From Nocardioides sp. REDSEA-S33_B3 (GTDB taxonomy: Bacteria; Actinomycetota; Actinomycetes; Propionibacteriales; Nocardioidaceae), in assembly GCA_001627335.1 (NCBI GenBank), contig LUPK01000059.1:124001-188000 (forward strand): 64,000 bases of DNA, given 5' to 3'. The notes below the pieces were generated by a model, which was given only the letters and a program-made list of their open reading frames with translations, was not told where the DNA came from and ran no database searches. The translations under genes and the position numbers were made by a program. Each line of letters begins with the position of its first letter. The first letter of the stretch is position 1. This document shows, piece by piece, positions 17,650-25,989 of this stretch.

Positions 17650-19116
17650 TCACCAGGCCTGGAGCGCCGCCGTACGACGCGACGCCTCGGCCACCTCGGC
17701 GGCCTTGAGCGCGGACTCGTCGAGCCGCCCGTGCTGCTCCCACCAGTCGCGGCCCGCCTGCGGCAGCGTGTGGATCGGGTCGTAGTAGGTGTAGGTGCGC
17801 TGCAGCGCCTCGGCGTCGCCGGCCTCGATCGAGGTGCGGTAGTTCTTCGTCCAGTGCGAGATGCCGCGCTCGGTGTCGTAGCCGGCGAGCTGGTGCACCC
17901 AGCGCTTGCCGACGAACGGGACGTCGCACACGATGCGCGGCGTGGCGTAGCCCGGCAGGTAGCCCATGATGTGGTGCTGCAGGCGCTGCGCGTCGGCGAC
18001 CGAGACCCGCCAGTGCTCGGAGAACGGGATCATGTCGCACATGTAGAAGTAGTAGGGCATGACCTGGGCACCGTCGAGGAGACGGAAGCAGAGGTCGAGC
18101 AGCGCGTGCGGGTCGGCGTTGACGCCGTTGAGCAGCACGCCCTGGTTGCGCACGTCGCGCAGGCCGGCGTCGAGCATCGCCTTGGCGCCCCGTGCGACCA
18201 GTGGGGTGACGGAGTTCGCGTGGTTGGCGTGGGTGTGCATCGCCAGGCTGACGCCGCGGCTGCGGGCGAGGGTGGCGATCCGGTTCACGCCTTCGACGAC
18301 GTCGGGCTGCAGCCAGTGCTGCGGCATCCCGATCAGCGCCTTGGTGGCCAGCCGGATGTCGCGGATGTTCTCCACGGTCATCAGCTCGGTGAGGAACGCC
18401 TCGAGCCGGGGCCAGGGCATGTTGGCGACGTCGCCGCCGGAGACGACCACGTCGCGCACGCTGGGGGTACGCCGCAGGTAGTCGATCATCGCGCCGAGCC
18501 GGTCGTTCGGCTTTCCGGTCAGCTTGAGCTTCTCCACCGTCGGCGTGGAGTTGCCGACGAGGTCCATCCGGGTGCAGTGGCCGCAGTACTGCGGGCAGGT
18601 CGGCAGCAGCTCGGCGAGGACCTTGGTGGGGTAGCGGTGGGTCAGCCCCTCCACCGCCCACATGTCGTGCTCGTGCAGGCTGTCGCGGGTGGCATGGGGG
18701 TGGCTGGGCCAGTCGGTGCGTCGGTCCGAGAAGACCGGCAGCATGTAGTGCCGCACCGGGTCGGCGTAGAACGCGTCGGTCAAGCTCCCGGCGCCACGCG
18801 GGGCGACGTGCGACGCCATCGTGTTGAGCATCTGCGGCGGCACCAGCATCGACATCGTCGCGCGCTCGGCCTGGTCGCGCTCGAGGTCGGCGTAGAAGCG
18901 CTCGTCGACCAGGTCGCCGAGCACCTCGCGCAGCTGCTTGAGGTTCTTGACGCAGTGGCTGCGCTGCCACTGGACCGACTCCCACTCCGCAGCCGTGACG
19001 TCCTTCCAGCCGGGGAACCGGGTCCAGTCGGGCTCGACCAGCTCGACGGCTCGGTAGGGGTAGGGCTGACCGGTCTCGTCCTCGACCAGGGCTGCGATGG
19101 AGGTCTCGATGCTCAT
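17650..19116 (-). CDS. KamA-family radical SAM amino acid 2,3-aminomutase
   Basis: Radical SAM/PLP enzyme of 488 residues related to lysine 2,3-aminomutase, which moves the alpha-amino group of lysine to the beta carbon. The iron-sulfur motif CxxxCxxC is at Cys174, Cys178 and Cys181 (CPQYCGHCTR). RYPTKVLAELLPT before it and SGGDVANMP after it match the family. In place of the glycine-rich PLP-lysine loop of clostridial KamA (PGGGGK) it reads DVPFVGKRW, so only one glycine and the lysine remain. The substrate may therefore not be lysine. The ATG at 19116 was chosen from the conserved N-terminus; the longer open frame upstream runs through the F420 oxidoreductase gene and is a shadow. Confidence 0.88.
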   Translation of the reverse strand: MSIETSIAALVEDETGQPYPYRAVELVEPDWTRFPGWKDVTAAEWESVQWQRSHCVKNLKQLREVLGDLVDERFYADLERDQAERATMSMLVPPQMLNTMASHVAPRGAGSLTDAFYADPVRHYMLPVFSDRRTDWPSHPHATRDSLHEHDMWAVEGLTHRYPTKVLAELLPTCPQYCGHCTRMDLVGNSTPTVEKLKLTGKPNDRLGAMIDYLRRTPSVRDVVVSGGDVANMPWPRLEAFLTELMTVENIRDIRLATKALIGMPQHWLQPDVVEGVNRIATLARSRGVSLAMHTHANHANSVTPLVARGAKAMLDAGLRDVRNQGVLLNGVNADPHALLDLCFRLLDGAQVMPYYFYMCDMIPFSEHWRVSVADAQRLQHHIMGYLPGYATPRIVCDVPFVGKRWVHQLAGYDTERGISHWTKNYRTSIEAGDAEALQRTYTYYDPIHTLPQAGRDWWEQHGRLDESALKAAEVAEASRRTAALQAW

Positions 19117-19127
19117 ACGAGCACGGT

Positions 19128-19149
19128 GACAGATGATTTGCGGTCTGTC
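19128..19149. promoter_or_regulatory. Inverted repeat upstream of KamA-family gene
   Basis: GACAGA and TCTGTC flank an unusually A/T-rich 10-base centre, 12 bases before the aminomutase ATG. The position suits a regulator site, possibly for the adjacent Lrp-family protein; unproven. Confidence 0.3.
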
Positions 19150-19180
19150 GAATACCTGGCCGGAGATTCTCCTGTCCGGC

Positions 19181-20158
19181 TCAGGACCTGAGCCGCTCCA
19201 GCAGCGGCCCGGCCGCCTCGGACAGGAACGCCTCCTGCGTCTCGTCGCCGATCTGGACCAGGGCCACGTCGGTGAAGCCGGCCTCGGTGAACGCCGAGAC
19301 GGCCTCCGCGATCTTGTCCAGGTCCGGGCCGCACGGGATGTTGTCGGCGACGTCCTCGGGCCGGACGAACTGCGTGGCACCCGCGAACCCGGCCGGCGTC
19401 GGCAGGTCGGCGTTGACCGACCACCCGCCGGCGAACCAGCGGAACTGCTCGTGGGCGAGCTCGGTGGCCTTCTCCTCGTCGGGGCCCCAGCAGATCGGGA
19501 TCTGCCCGACGGCCCGACCGTCGGCACCGATGCGCTTCGCGCCGGTCACCCCGTTCCAGGTCGTGATCAGCTCCGCCTTCGGCTCCACGGCGACGAGGTG
19601 GTCGGCCAGCGGGGCGAAGGTCTCGACCGAGCGGTCGCCGGAGACCGCGACACCGATGTCGACGCCCTGCTCCGGGACGTCCCAGATGCGGGCGGAGTCC
19701 ACCTGGTAGAACTCGCCGGCGTAGTCGACCAGGTCACCGGTGTGCAGACGCCGGATGACCTCGATCGCCTCGACGAGCATGGCCTGCCGGGTCTGGATCG
19801 CGGGCCACCCCTCGCCGACGACGTGCTCGTTGAGGTTCTCCCCGCTGCCCAGGCCGAGCGTGAACCGGCCGTCGGCCAGGATCTGCAGCGTCGCGGCCTT
19901 CTGGGCCACCACCGCGGGGTGGTAGCGCATGGTCGGGCAGGTCACGTAGGTCATCAGCTCCACGTCCGACGTGGCCTGGGCGACGGCGCCCAGCAGCGTC
20001 CAGGCGTACGGCGCATGGCCCTGGCTCGTGAGCCAGGGCGAGTAGTGGTCGCTGCTCACCAGCAGGTCGAAGCCGACCTGCTCGGCGCGGGCGGCGTACT
20101 CCACCAGCTGCTTGGGCCCGGACTGCTCGGTCATCAACGTGTACCCGAATCGCGTCAT
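19181..20158 (-). CDS. F420-dependent LLM-class oxidoreductase (TIGR03557-like)
   Basis: Luciferase-like TIM-barrel oxidoreductase of 325 residues, of the family that includes F420-dependent glucose-6-phosphate dehydrogenase. Seen: N-terminal GYTLMTEQSGPKQLVEYAARAEQVGFDLLVSSDHYSPW, the typical LGLGSGENLNEHVVG turn, and AVSGDRSVETFAPLADHLV. The ATG at 20158 is taken because the conserved barrel starts there; an upstream start at 20236 would cross the repeat region. Cofactor F420 is inferred from family membership, and the reaction is unknown. It lies upstream of the aminomutase on the same strand with a 64-base gap. Confidence 0.88.
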   Translation of the reverse strand: MTRFGYTLMTEQSGPKQLVEYAARAEQVGFDLLVSSDHYSPWLTSQGHAPYAWTLLGAVAQATSDVELMTYVTCPTMRYHPAVVAQKAATLQILADGRFTLGLGSGENLNEHVVGEGWPAIQTRQAMLVEAIEVIRRLHTGDLVDYAGEFYQVDSARIWDVPEQGVDIGVAVSGDRSVETFAPLADHLVAVEPKAELITTWNGVTGAKRIGADGRAVGQIPICWGPDEEKATELAHEQFRWFAGGWSVNADLPTPAGFAGATQFVRPEDVADNIPCGPDLDKIAEAVSAFTEAGFTDVALVQIGDETQEAFLSEAAGPLLERLRS

Positions 20159-20206
20159 GTCCCCATCGCAGCGCGGTGGCGGGCTCCAGGCATCACCCGG
20201 TCGCCG

Positions 20207-20245
20207 ACACCCCTCCGCACACACCCCTCTGCGCACACCCCTCCG
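20207..20245. repeat. Three direct repeats at 14-base period in divergent gap
   Basis: ACACCCCTC begins at 20207, 20221 and 20235, exactly 14 bases apart. A weaker copy (ACACCCTC) starts at 20254. They lie between the divergent F420 oxidoreductase and SDR genes. Confidence 0.7.
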
Positions 20246-20285
20246 AGTGGTTCACACCCTCTCCTCGGTGGGCAGCGTGGACGTC

Positions 20286-21092
20286 ATGGACCTCGGACTC
20301 GACGGACGCACCGCCCTCATCACCGGAGGGGACTCCGGCATCGGCTGGCACACCGCCCGCATCCTCCTCGAGGAGGGCGCGACCGTGGTGCTCACCGACA
20401 AGGACGAGGAGTCGCTCGAGAAGGCGGCCGCACAGCTGGACGCCGCACCGGGTCGGCTGCACACGGTCGCTGCCGACCTCACCACCGACGCGGCGGCCCG
20501 GGAGCTGGCCCGCCACGTCGAGGAGGTCGCGGACGAGAAGGGCCTCTCGATCCTCGTGCACTCCGCCGGCGTCACCGGCGCCCAGGGCAAGTTCCACGAG
20601 ATCGACGACGACGGCTGGGTGGACACGCTGACCATCGACCTGCTGGCCCCGGTGCGCGTCACCCGGGCCGTCCTCCCGTCGCTCCGCAAGGACGGCTGGG
20701 GCCGGATCGTCTACCTCACCTCCGAGGACGCGGTGCAGCCCTACGACGACGAGCTGCCCTACTGCGCGGCCAAGGCGGGCGTGCTCGCCTTCGCCAAGGG
20801 GCTGTCGCAGACCTACGCCCAGGACGGCCTGCTCGTGAACTGCGTGTCACCGGCCTTCATCCACACCCCGATGACCGACGCGATGATGGAGAAGCGCGCC
20901 GACGAGCTCGGCTGCTCCTTCGACGAGGCCATCGCCTCGTTCCTGGAGGAGGAGCGCCCCCACATGGAGCTCGGGCGCCGCGGTGAGCCCGAGGAGGTCG
21001 CGGCCGTCGTCGCGTTCCTCTGCTCCGAGCGCGCCAGCTTCGTCAACGGCTCCAACTGGCGGGTCGACTCCGGCTCCGTCGCGACCATCTGA
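20286..21092 (+). CDS. Short-chain dehydrogenase/reductase (classical SDR)
   Basis: NAD(P)-dependent oxidoreductase of 268 residues. Cofactor motif TGGDSGIG (about residues 14-21) and catalytic YCAAK are present. HSAG replaces the usual NNAG motif. Substrate unknown. The ATG at 20286 directly precedes MDLGLDGRTALITGG; a GTG nine bases upstream is also in frame. An open frame further upstream crosses the 14-base repeats and is unlikely to be coding. The next gene, a flavin reductase, starts 41 bases downstream and may share the transcript. Confidence 0.9.
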   Translation: MDLGLDGRTALITGGDSGIGWHTARILLEEGATVVLTDKDEESLEKAAAQLDAAPGRLHTVAADLTTDAAARELARHVEEVADEKGLSILVHSAGVTGAQGKFHEIDDDGWVDTLTIDLLAPVRVTRAVLPSLRKDGWGRIVYLTSEDAVQPYDDELPYCAAKAGVLAFAKGLSQTYAQDGLLVNCVSPAFIHTPMTDAMMEKRADELGCSFDEAIASFLEEERPHMELGRRGEPEEVAAVVAFLCSERASFVNGSNWRVDSGSVATI

Positions 21093-21133
21093 TCACCCGA
21101 CCACCTGGCCCGGCGATCACCGAGGAACCCATC

Positions 21134-22348
21134 ATGACGCACTACGACCACCTGATCATCGGAGGCGGGATGGCGGCCGACGCCGCCGCCCACGGCATCC
21201 GCGAGCAGGACGAGGACGCCAGCATCGGCATCCTGGGCGAGGAGCCCACGGCCCCCTTCCCGCGCCCCGCGCTGTCCAAGAAGCTGTGGACCGACCCCGA
21301 CTTCACCGTGGAGAACACCGCCCTCGACACGGTCGGCGAGACCGGCGCGACGCTCCACCCGCGGACCAGGGTCGTCTCCGTCGACCCCGAGGCGCACGAG
21401 GTGACCACCCAGGGTGGCGAGACGATCGGCTACGGCCGCGTGCTGGTCGCCACCGGCGGCCGACCGCGCACCCTCACCGACCTCCCCGGCGGCGACCGGG
21501 TCCTCTACTATCGCTCGCTCACCGACTACCACCGGCTGCGGGTACTGGCCGACACCCGACCCCACGTCGCGGTCGTGGGCGGCGGCTACATCGGGACCGA
21601 GATCGCCGCCGCCATGGTCGGCGAGGGCTGCCGGGTCACGCTGCTGCACCCCGGCGAGGTCCTGGGCGGGCAGATGTTGCCCGCCGAGCTCGCCGCCCGC
21701 TTCGAGCGCCTCTTCACCGACGCCGGCGTCGAGGTGCGGGGCGGGGCGAAGGTCGCCGGCGGGCGCGAGCACGCCGCCGGCGTACGCCTCGACCTGGAGT
21801 CCGGCGAGCAGCTCGAGGCCGACGTGGTGGTCGTCGGCCTGGGCGTCGAGCCGGCCGGTCACTTCCTCCCCGAGTCGGTCGAGCGCGCCGAGGACGGCGG
21901 GGTCGTCGTCGACGAGCACCTGCGGACCAGCGCCGCCGACGTGTACGCCGCCGGCGACGTCGCGTCGTACCCCGACCCGATCCTGGGCCGCACCCGCGTC
22001 GAGCACGTCGACAACGCCACCACGATGGGCACGGTCGCCGGGCGGATCATGGCCGGGTCGGACGAGACCTACGACCACACCCCGATGTTCTACTCCGACG
22101 TGCTCGGCCTCGGCTACCAGGCCGTGGGGACCCTGGACGCGTCGCTCGAGACCTTCGTGGAGACCGTGGGGGAGGGGGCCGTGGCCTACTACCTCGACGA
22201 CGAGGCGGTGCGCGGGGTGCTGCTGTGGGACCTCGACGAGGGCGTCGAGGAGGCCAAGCAGCTGCTCGCCCGGCACTCCCGTCCCCGGGACCCGGCCGAC
22301 CTCGCCGGCTCGATCACCGGCACCACCACCGGCACCACCACCGGCTGA
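21134..22348 (+). CDS. FAD-dependent pyridine nucleotide-disulfide oxidoreductase family protein
   Basis: Flavin reductase of 404 residues resembling ferredoxin/rubredoxin reductases. The N-terminal FAD motif IIGGGMAADAAAHGI, a central NAD(P) motif VVGGGYIGTEIAAAM, and the second FAD motif DVYAAGDVASYP appear in the family order. No redox-active CxxxxC is present, so it is not a disulfide reductase. The last residues (TGTTTGTTTG) come from a 12-base tandem duplication. It follows the SDR gene on the same strand. The electron acceptor is unknown. Confidence 0.88.
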   Translation: MTHYDHLIIGGGMAADAAAHGIREQDEDASIGILGEEPTAPFPRPALSKKLWTDPDFTVENTALDTVGETGATLHPRTRVVSVDPEAHEVTTQGGETIGYGRVLVATGGRPRTLTDLPGGDRVLYYRSLTDYHRLRVLADTRPHVAVVGGGYIGTEIAAAMVGEGCRVTLLHPGEVLGGQMLPAELAARFERLFTDAGVEVRGGAKVAGGREHAAGVRLDLESGEQLEADVVVVGLGVEPAGHFLPESVERAEDGGVVVDEHLRTSAADVYAAGDVASYPDPILGRTRVEHVDNATTMGTVAGRIMAGSDETYDHTPMFYSDVLGLGYQAVGTLDASLETFVETVGEGAVAYYLDDEAVRGVLLWDLDEGVEEAKQLLARHSRPRDPADLAGSITGTTTGTTTG

Positions 22349-22360
22349 GCCGTCAGCAGC

Positions 22361-22951
22361 TCAGCCGAGCGAGTCCAGCGCCCGGAGGACCGCCGGGTGG
22401 TCGGGCGCCAGGTCGTAGCGCATCGTCATCGCGGCCAGCAGCACGTCGCGGACGGCAGGTGCCTGCGCGCCGCCGAGTGGCAGGCACATCAGCCGGAGAT
22501 GCGGGGCGTGGTCATCGAGGTCGTCGCCGTGGGGCGGCGCGTAGTCGCGTACCGGCAGCAGCAGGCCGCCGGCACGCTCGTAGAACGCGATGCGGCGCCG
22601 GTGCTCCTCGACCTCGTGCGCGGCCAGGCCCGGCTCGTCGGGGTCCTCGACGTCCCAGACGAGCAGCGAGCAGCCCTCGCCGGCCAGCAGGGCCGCCAGC
22701 TCGCCCAGCATCGCGGTCCCGACACCGCCGCCCCGCACGCCCACCGCGTAGTACCGCAGGAAGACCCAGCCGGTGCCGCCCAGCGCTCGCAGGACCGCGA
22801 GCCCCTCGGGCGCCCCGCCCTCGGCGACCCGCACGACCAGGCGGTCGTCGAGGAGCGAGTCGAAGTCGGCGCGCAGGTCCGCAGGGAAGGCGTCCTCGTA
22901 GATCGCGCGCACCACCGCGAGCTGCGCGGTGTCCACCTCAGTCGTCAGCAC
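22361..22951 (-). CDS. GNAT-family N-acetyltransferase
   Basis: Acetyl-CoA-dependent transferase of 196 residues. The acetyl-CoA-binding motif A reads YYAVGVRGGGVGTAMLGEL, preceded by the beta strand LGGTGWVFLRYYAV and followed by an IAFYERAG segment. The GTG at 22951 is chosen because AGGAGG sits six bases upstream, and it overlaps the amidohydrolase gene by 14 bases. This is the last gene of the overlapping operon that starts at 26749. Substrate unknown. Confidence 0.85.
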   Translation of the reverse strand: MLTTEVDTAQLAVVRAIYEDAFPADLRADFDSLLDDRLVVRVAEGGAPEGLAVLRALGGTGWVFLRYYAVGVRGGGVGTAMLGELAALLAGEGCSLLVWDVEDPDEPGLAAHEVEEHRRRIAFYERAGGLLLPVRDYAPPHGDDLDDHAPHLRLMCLPLGGAQAPAVRDVLLAAMTMRYDLAPDHPAVLRALDSLG

Positions 22952-24557
22952 GCCAGACCTCCTGCCCGCCCAGGTAGGTCCTGAGCACCTCGATGTCACG
23001 GATCCTGGTCGGGTCGCAGGTGGCCGGGTCCTCGTCGAGCACCGCCAGGTCGGCCAGCTTGCCGACGGCGATGGTGCCGCGGTCGCGCTCGGCGTGGGAG
23101 GCGTACGCCGACCCGAGCGTGTACGTCGTCAGCGCCTCGAGCCCGGAGACGGCCTCGTCCGGTCCGCACTCGGCACCGGAGTCGGTGCGTCGGTTGACCA
23201 TGTCGTGCATCCCCAGGAGCGGGTGGCCGTCGACCACGGGCCGGTCCGAGGACCCCGGGACGACGACCCCGGCGTCCAGCAGCGACCGGTACCGGTAGGC
23301 CCACCCGGCCCGCTGCGGCCCGAGCGCGCGCAGCATGCCGTCGCCGATCTCGCCGACGAACCGTCCCTGCGGCACCGGCACGACGCCGAGCCGTGCGCAC
23401 CGAGCCACCTGGTCGGGCCGGGACACCCCGAAGTGCTCGATGCGGTGCCGCACGTCGGGCCTCGGCCAGCGCCGTTGGGCCTCCTCGTAGGCGTCGAGCA
23501 CCAGGTCGATGGCGGCGTCTCCGATGGCGTGGGTCGCGACCCGCCAGCCGGAGCGATGGGCGTCGAGGATGCGGGCGCGCAGGGCGTCCGCGGTGTCCTG
23601 GAGGTAGCCGCGCTCCCCGGGGGTGTCGGCGAACTCCTCGCTCAGGGCGCAGGTGTGCCCGATCAGCGACCCGTCGCTGAAGACCTTGGTCGGACCGATC
23701 CGGAGCCTGTCGTCGCCCAGACCGGTCCGGATGCCGAGGTCCAGCCCGACGCCCAGGTCGTCGGCGGCGTGCCCGCCAAGCGGGTGGAGCGCGTCCGCGG
23801 CGACCATCAGCTCCACGCGCAGCGGGAGGCGGTCGGCGTCCCGGGCGGCCTGGTAGGCCGCGACCTCGACCGGGCTCTTGCCGATCCACCCGCCGCCGAC
23901 GCCCGCCTCCACGACCGAGGTCAGCCCCTGGGAGAGGTAGACCCGGCCGGCACGCTCGATCGCGTCGACCAGCTGGCTGACCGGGTAGGGGAGGACCAGG
24001 GCGTTGAGCAGCTGCTGGGCCTGCTCCTGCAGCAGCCCGGTCGGCCGACCGTCGTCGTCCACGACGACCAGGCCGCCCGGCACGTCGACGGGCGCCTCGG
24101 CCAGGCCGAGGTCGGCCAGCAGAGGCCCGTTGACCGTGCACATGTGGCCGCTGGTGTGCTTGAGCCACACGCGACGCCCGCCGGCGGCCCGGTCGAGGGC
24201 GTCGCGGTCGGGGTGGGCGCCGAGCTTGTTCTCGTCGTACCCGGCCCCCACGACCCAGTCCTCGGGCCCCAGGGTGGCGGCGCGGGCGGCGACGGCGTCG
24301 TACAACGCCTCGAGCGTGGGCACCCGCAGGTCGACCTCGGCCAACGACAACCCGAACCACGCCATGTGGTTGTGCGCGTCGTGGAAGCCGGGCACCACCA
24401 CGGCACCGCCGAGGTCGACGGTCCGTGCGGCCGGCACGTCCTCGTCGACGGCCACGACCCGGTCGCGCCAGATCGCCAGGGAGCGGGCCACGTCGGCGCG
24501 TCCCGGGCCCTCGAGGGTGCGGACCCGGGCGTGGGTGAGGAGGAGGTCAGCGAGCAC
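22938..24557 (-). CDS. YtcJ-like metal-dependent amidohydrolase
   Basis: Amidohydrolase-3 family enzyme of 539 residues. The metal-binding GFHDAHNHM (about residues 57-65) follows the short N-terminal beta domain. Further ligands appear in the VATHAIGDAAIDLVLDAYE and HRIEHFGV blocks and in VPGSSDRPV near the C-terminus. The C-terminal TLGSAYASHAERDRGTIAVGKLADLAVLDEDP is typical. The GTG start overlaps the acyl-CoA synthetase gene by 11 bases. The family hydrolyses amides or imides, and its presence in a fatty-acid-type operon suggests an acyl-amide substrate (inference). Confidence 0.88.
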   Translation of the reverse strand: MLADLLLTHARVRTLEGPGRADVARSLAIWRDRVVAVDEDVPAARTVDLGGAVVVPGFHDAHNHMAWFGLSLAEVDLRVPTLEALYDAVAARAATLGPEDWVVGAGYDENKLGAHPDRDALDRAAGGRRVWLKHTSGHMCTVNGPLLADLGLAEAPVDVPGGLVVVDDDGRPTGLLQEQAQQLLNALVLPYPVSQLVDAIERAGRVYLSQGLTSVVEAGVGGGWIGKSPVEVAAYQAARDADRLPLRVELMVAADALHPLGGHAADDLGVGLDLGIRTGLGDDRLRIGPTKVFSDGSLIGHTCALSEEFADTPGERGYLQDTADALRARILDAHRSGWRVATHAIGDAAIDLVLDAYEEAQRRWPRPDVRHRIEHFGVSRPDQVARCARLGVVPVPQGRFVGEIGDGMLRALGPQRAGWAYRYRSLLDAGVVVPGSSDRPVVDGHPLLGMHDMVNRRTDSGAECGPDEAVSGLEALTTYTLGSAYASHAERDRGTIAVGKLADLAVLDEDPATCDPTRIRDIEVLRTYLGGQEVWRADD

Positions 24558-25989
24558 CCTGGGTCTCCGCGCGCAGGGCCGCCTTCTCCACCCGCAGCGA
24601 GGCGGTGAGCGGCAGCTCGTCGCGGAACCGCCAGATCGAGGGCACCTTGAAGCCCGCGAGCCGCTCCGCGCACCACGAGGAGAGCTCCTCGGCGCTCGCC
24701 TCCGGCGCCACGACGTACGCCGCCACCTCCTCGCCGCGCACCTCGTCCGGCACCCCGATGACGGCCGCCAGGTGCACGGCGGGGTGCGCCAGCAGGACCT
24801 CCTCGACCTCGACGGCGGCGACGTTCTCCCCGGAGCGCCGGATCATGTCCTTGAGCCGACCGGCGAGGTAGAGCCGACCGGCGTCGTCGGTGCGGGCCAG
24901 GTCGCCGGTGGGGAACCACCCGTCCTCGTCGTAGGGGGAGGGGTGGCCGAGGTAGCCCTGCATCATGCCCGGGCCGCGCAGCCACAGCTGGCCCGCCTCG
25001 TCGATGCGCGCCTCGCGGTGTGCCGCCGGCCGACCCAACGAGCCGGAGCCGACCAGCTCGCCGTGCTCCTCGAAGCCGACCCGGATGTCGGCGCCGGTCT
25101 CGGTCATGCCGAAGGCCTCGGTCCACGGCACGCCCCACCGCTCCTCGAGCGCGGCGTGCAGGGCAGGGGGGATCGCCGAGCACTGGACGGCGCGCACCCG
25201 GTGGTCGCGGTCGGCGGGGTCGGCGGGCATCTTCAGCAGCAGCACCGGCATCGAGGCCAGGCAGTAGAAGTAGGTCACCTGGTGCTCGCGCACCTTCGAC
25301 CAGAACGTCGAGGGGTGGAAGCCGTCGAGCACGACCAGGTGAGCGCCGGCCATCAGCGAGGCCACGACGTTCCACTGCGGGTCGACGTAGTGGAAGGGCT
25401 GAGCGGTGAGCAGCACGTCGTCGGAGGTCAGGTGCGGGTGCTCGGTGAGCATCGACCCGCCCAGGGTCGTCCAGTAGGCGTGGTCGAGGAGGCAGCCCTT
25501 GGGCCGCCCGGTCGTGCCGGAGGTGTACTGCACGTTCACCACGGTCCCCGGGGTCAGCACGGGCGTCGGCAGGTCCTCGGCCCCGTGGCGCGCGAGCTCG
25601 TCGGGCCCCACGACGGTCGCGTACGCCGTCAGCAGCTCGTGGTGCTCGGACCGGGCCACCACGAGGCGGACCGCGGCGTCGGTGAGCAGGTGGGCCACGT
25701 CGTCGCGCCGGTAGCGGGGGTTGAGGGGCACCATCGCGGCACCGAGCCGCATCAGCGCCAGCCAGGTGAGCGGCATCTCGGGAGTGTTGCCCAGCATCAC
25801 GCCGACCCGGTCGCCGGCTGCGACGCCGCGGGCCGAGAGGGCCGCGGCCAGCCGACGGGACCGCTCCGCCACGTCGGCGTAGGTGAGCCGGTGCCGGTCA
25901 CCGGGCAGGTCGAAGGTCCAGGCCGGTCGCTGCGGGTGGTCCGCGGCGGCCCGGTCGAGGAGGTCGACGAGGGTGGTGCCGTCAGCCAC
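24547..25989 (-). CDS. AMP-dependent acyl-CoA synthetase/ligase
   Basis: Activates a carboxylic acid to its CoA thioester through an acyl-adenylate; 480 residues. The P-loop YTSGTTGRPKG, the adenylate motif EAFGMTETGADIRVG and the C-terminal hinge YLAGRLKDMIRRSGENVAAVEVE are all intact. A C-terminal lysine-containing segment follows (LPLTASLRVEKAALRAE). The GTG at 25989 overlaps the upstream enoyl-CoA hydratase gene by 8 bases. In this operon it would feed CoA esters to the hydratase. Confidence 0.92.
   Translation of the reverse strand: MADGTTLVDLLDRAAADHPQRPAWTFDLPGDRHRLTYADVAERSRRLAAALSARGVAAGDRVGVMLGNTPEMPLTWLALMRLGAAMVPLNPRYRRDDVAHLLTDAAVRLVVARSEHHELLTAYATVVGPDELARHGAEDLPTPVLTPGTVVNVQYTSGTTGRPKGCLLDHAYWTTLGGSMLTEHPHLTSDDVLLTAQPFHYVDPQWNVVASLMAGAHLVVLDGFHPSTFWSKVREHQVTYFYCLASMPVLLLKMPADPADRDHRVRAVQCSAIPPALHAALEERWGVPWTEAFGMTETGADIRVGFEEHGELVGSGSLGRPAAHREARIDEAGQLWLRGPGMMQGYLGHPSPYDEDGWFPTGDLARTDDAGRLYLAGRLKDMIRRSGENVAAVEVEEVLLAHPAVHLAAVIGVPDEVRGEEVAAYVVAPEASAEELSSWCAERLAGFKVPSIWRFRDELPLTASLRVEKAALRAETQGAR

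Noticed and set aside
20207..20261. Possible CRISPR-like array in the spaced ACACCCCTC copies
   Set aside because: Units are only 9-11 bases at a 14-base period with no spacers, and no cas genes are present.
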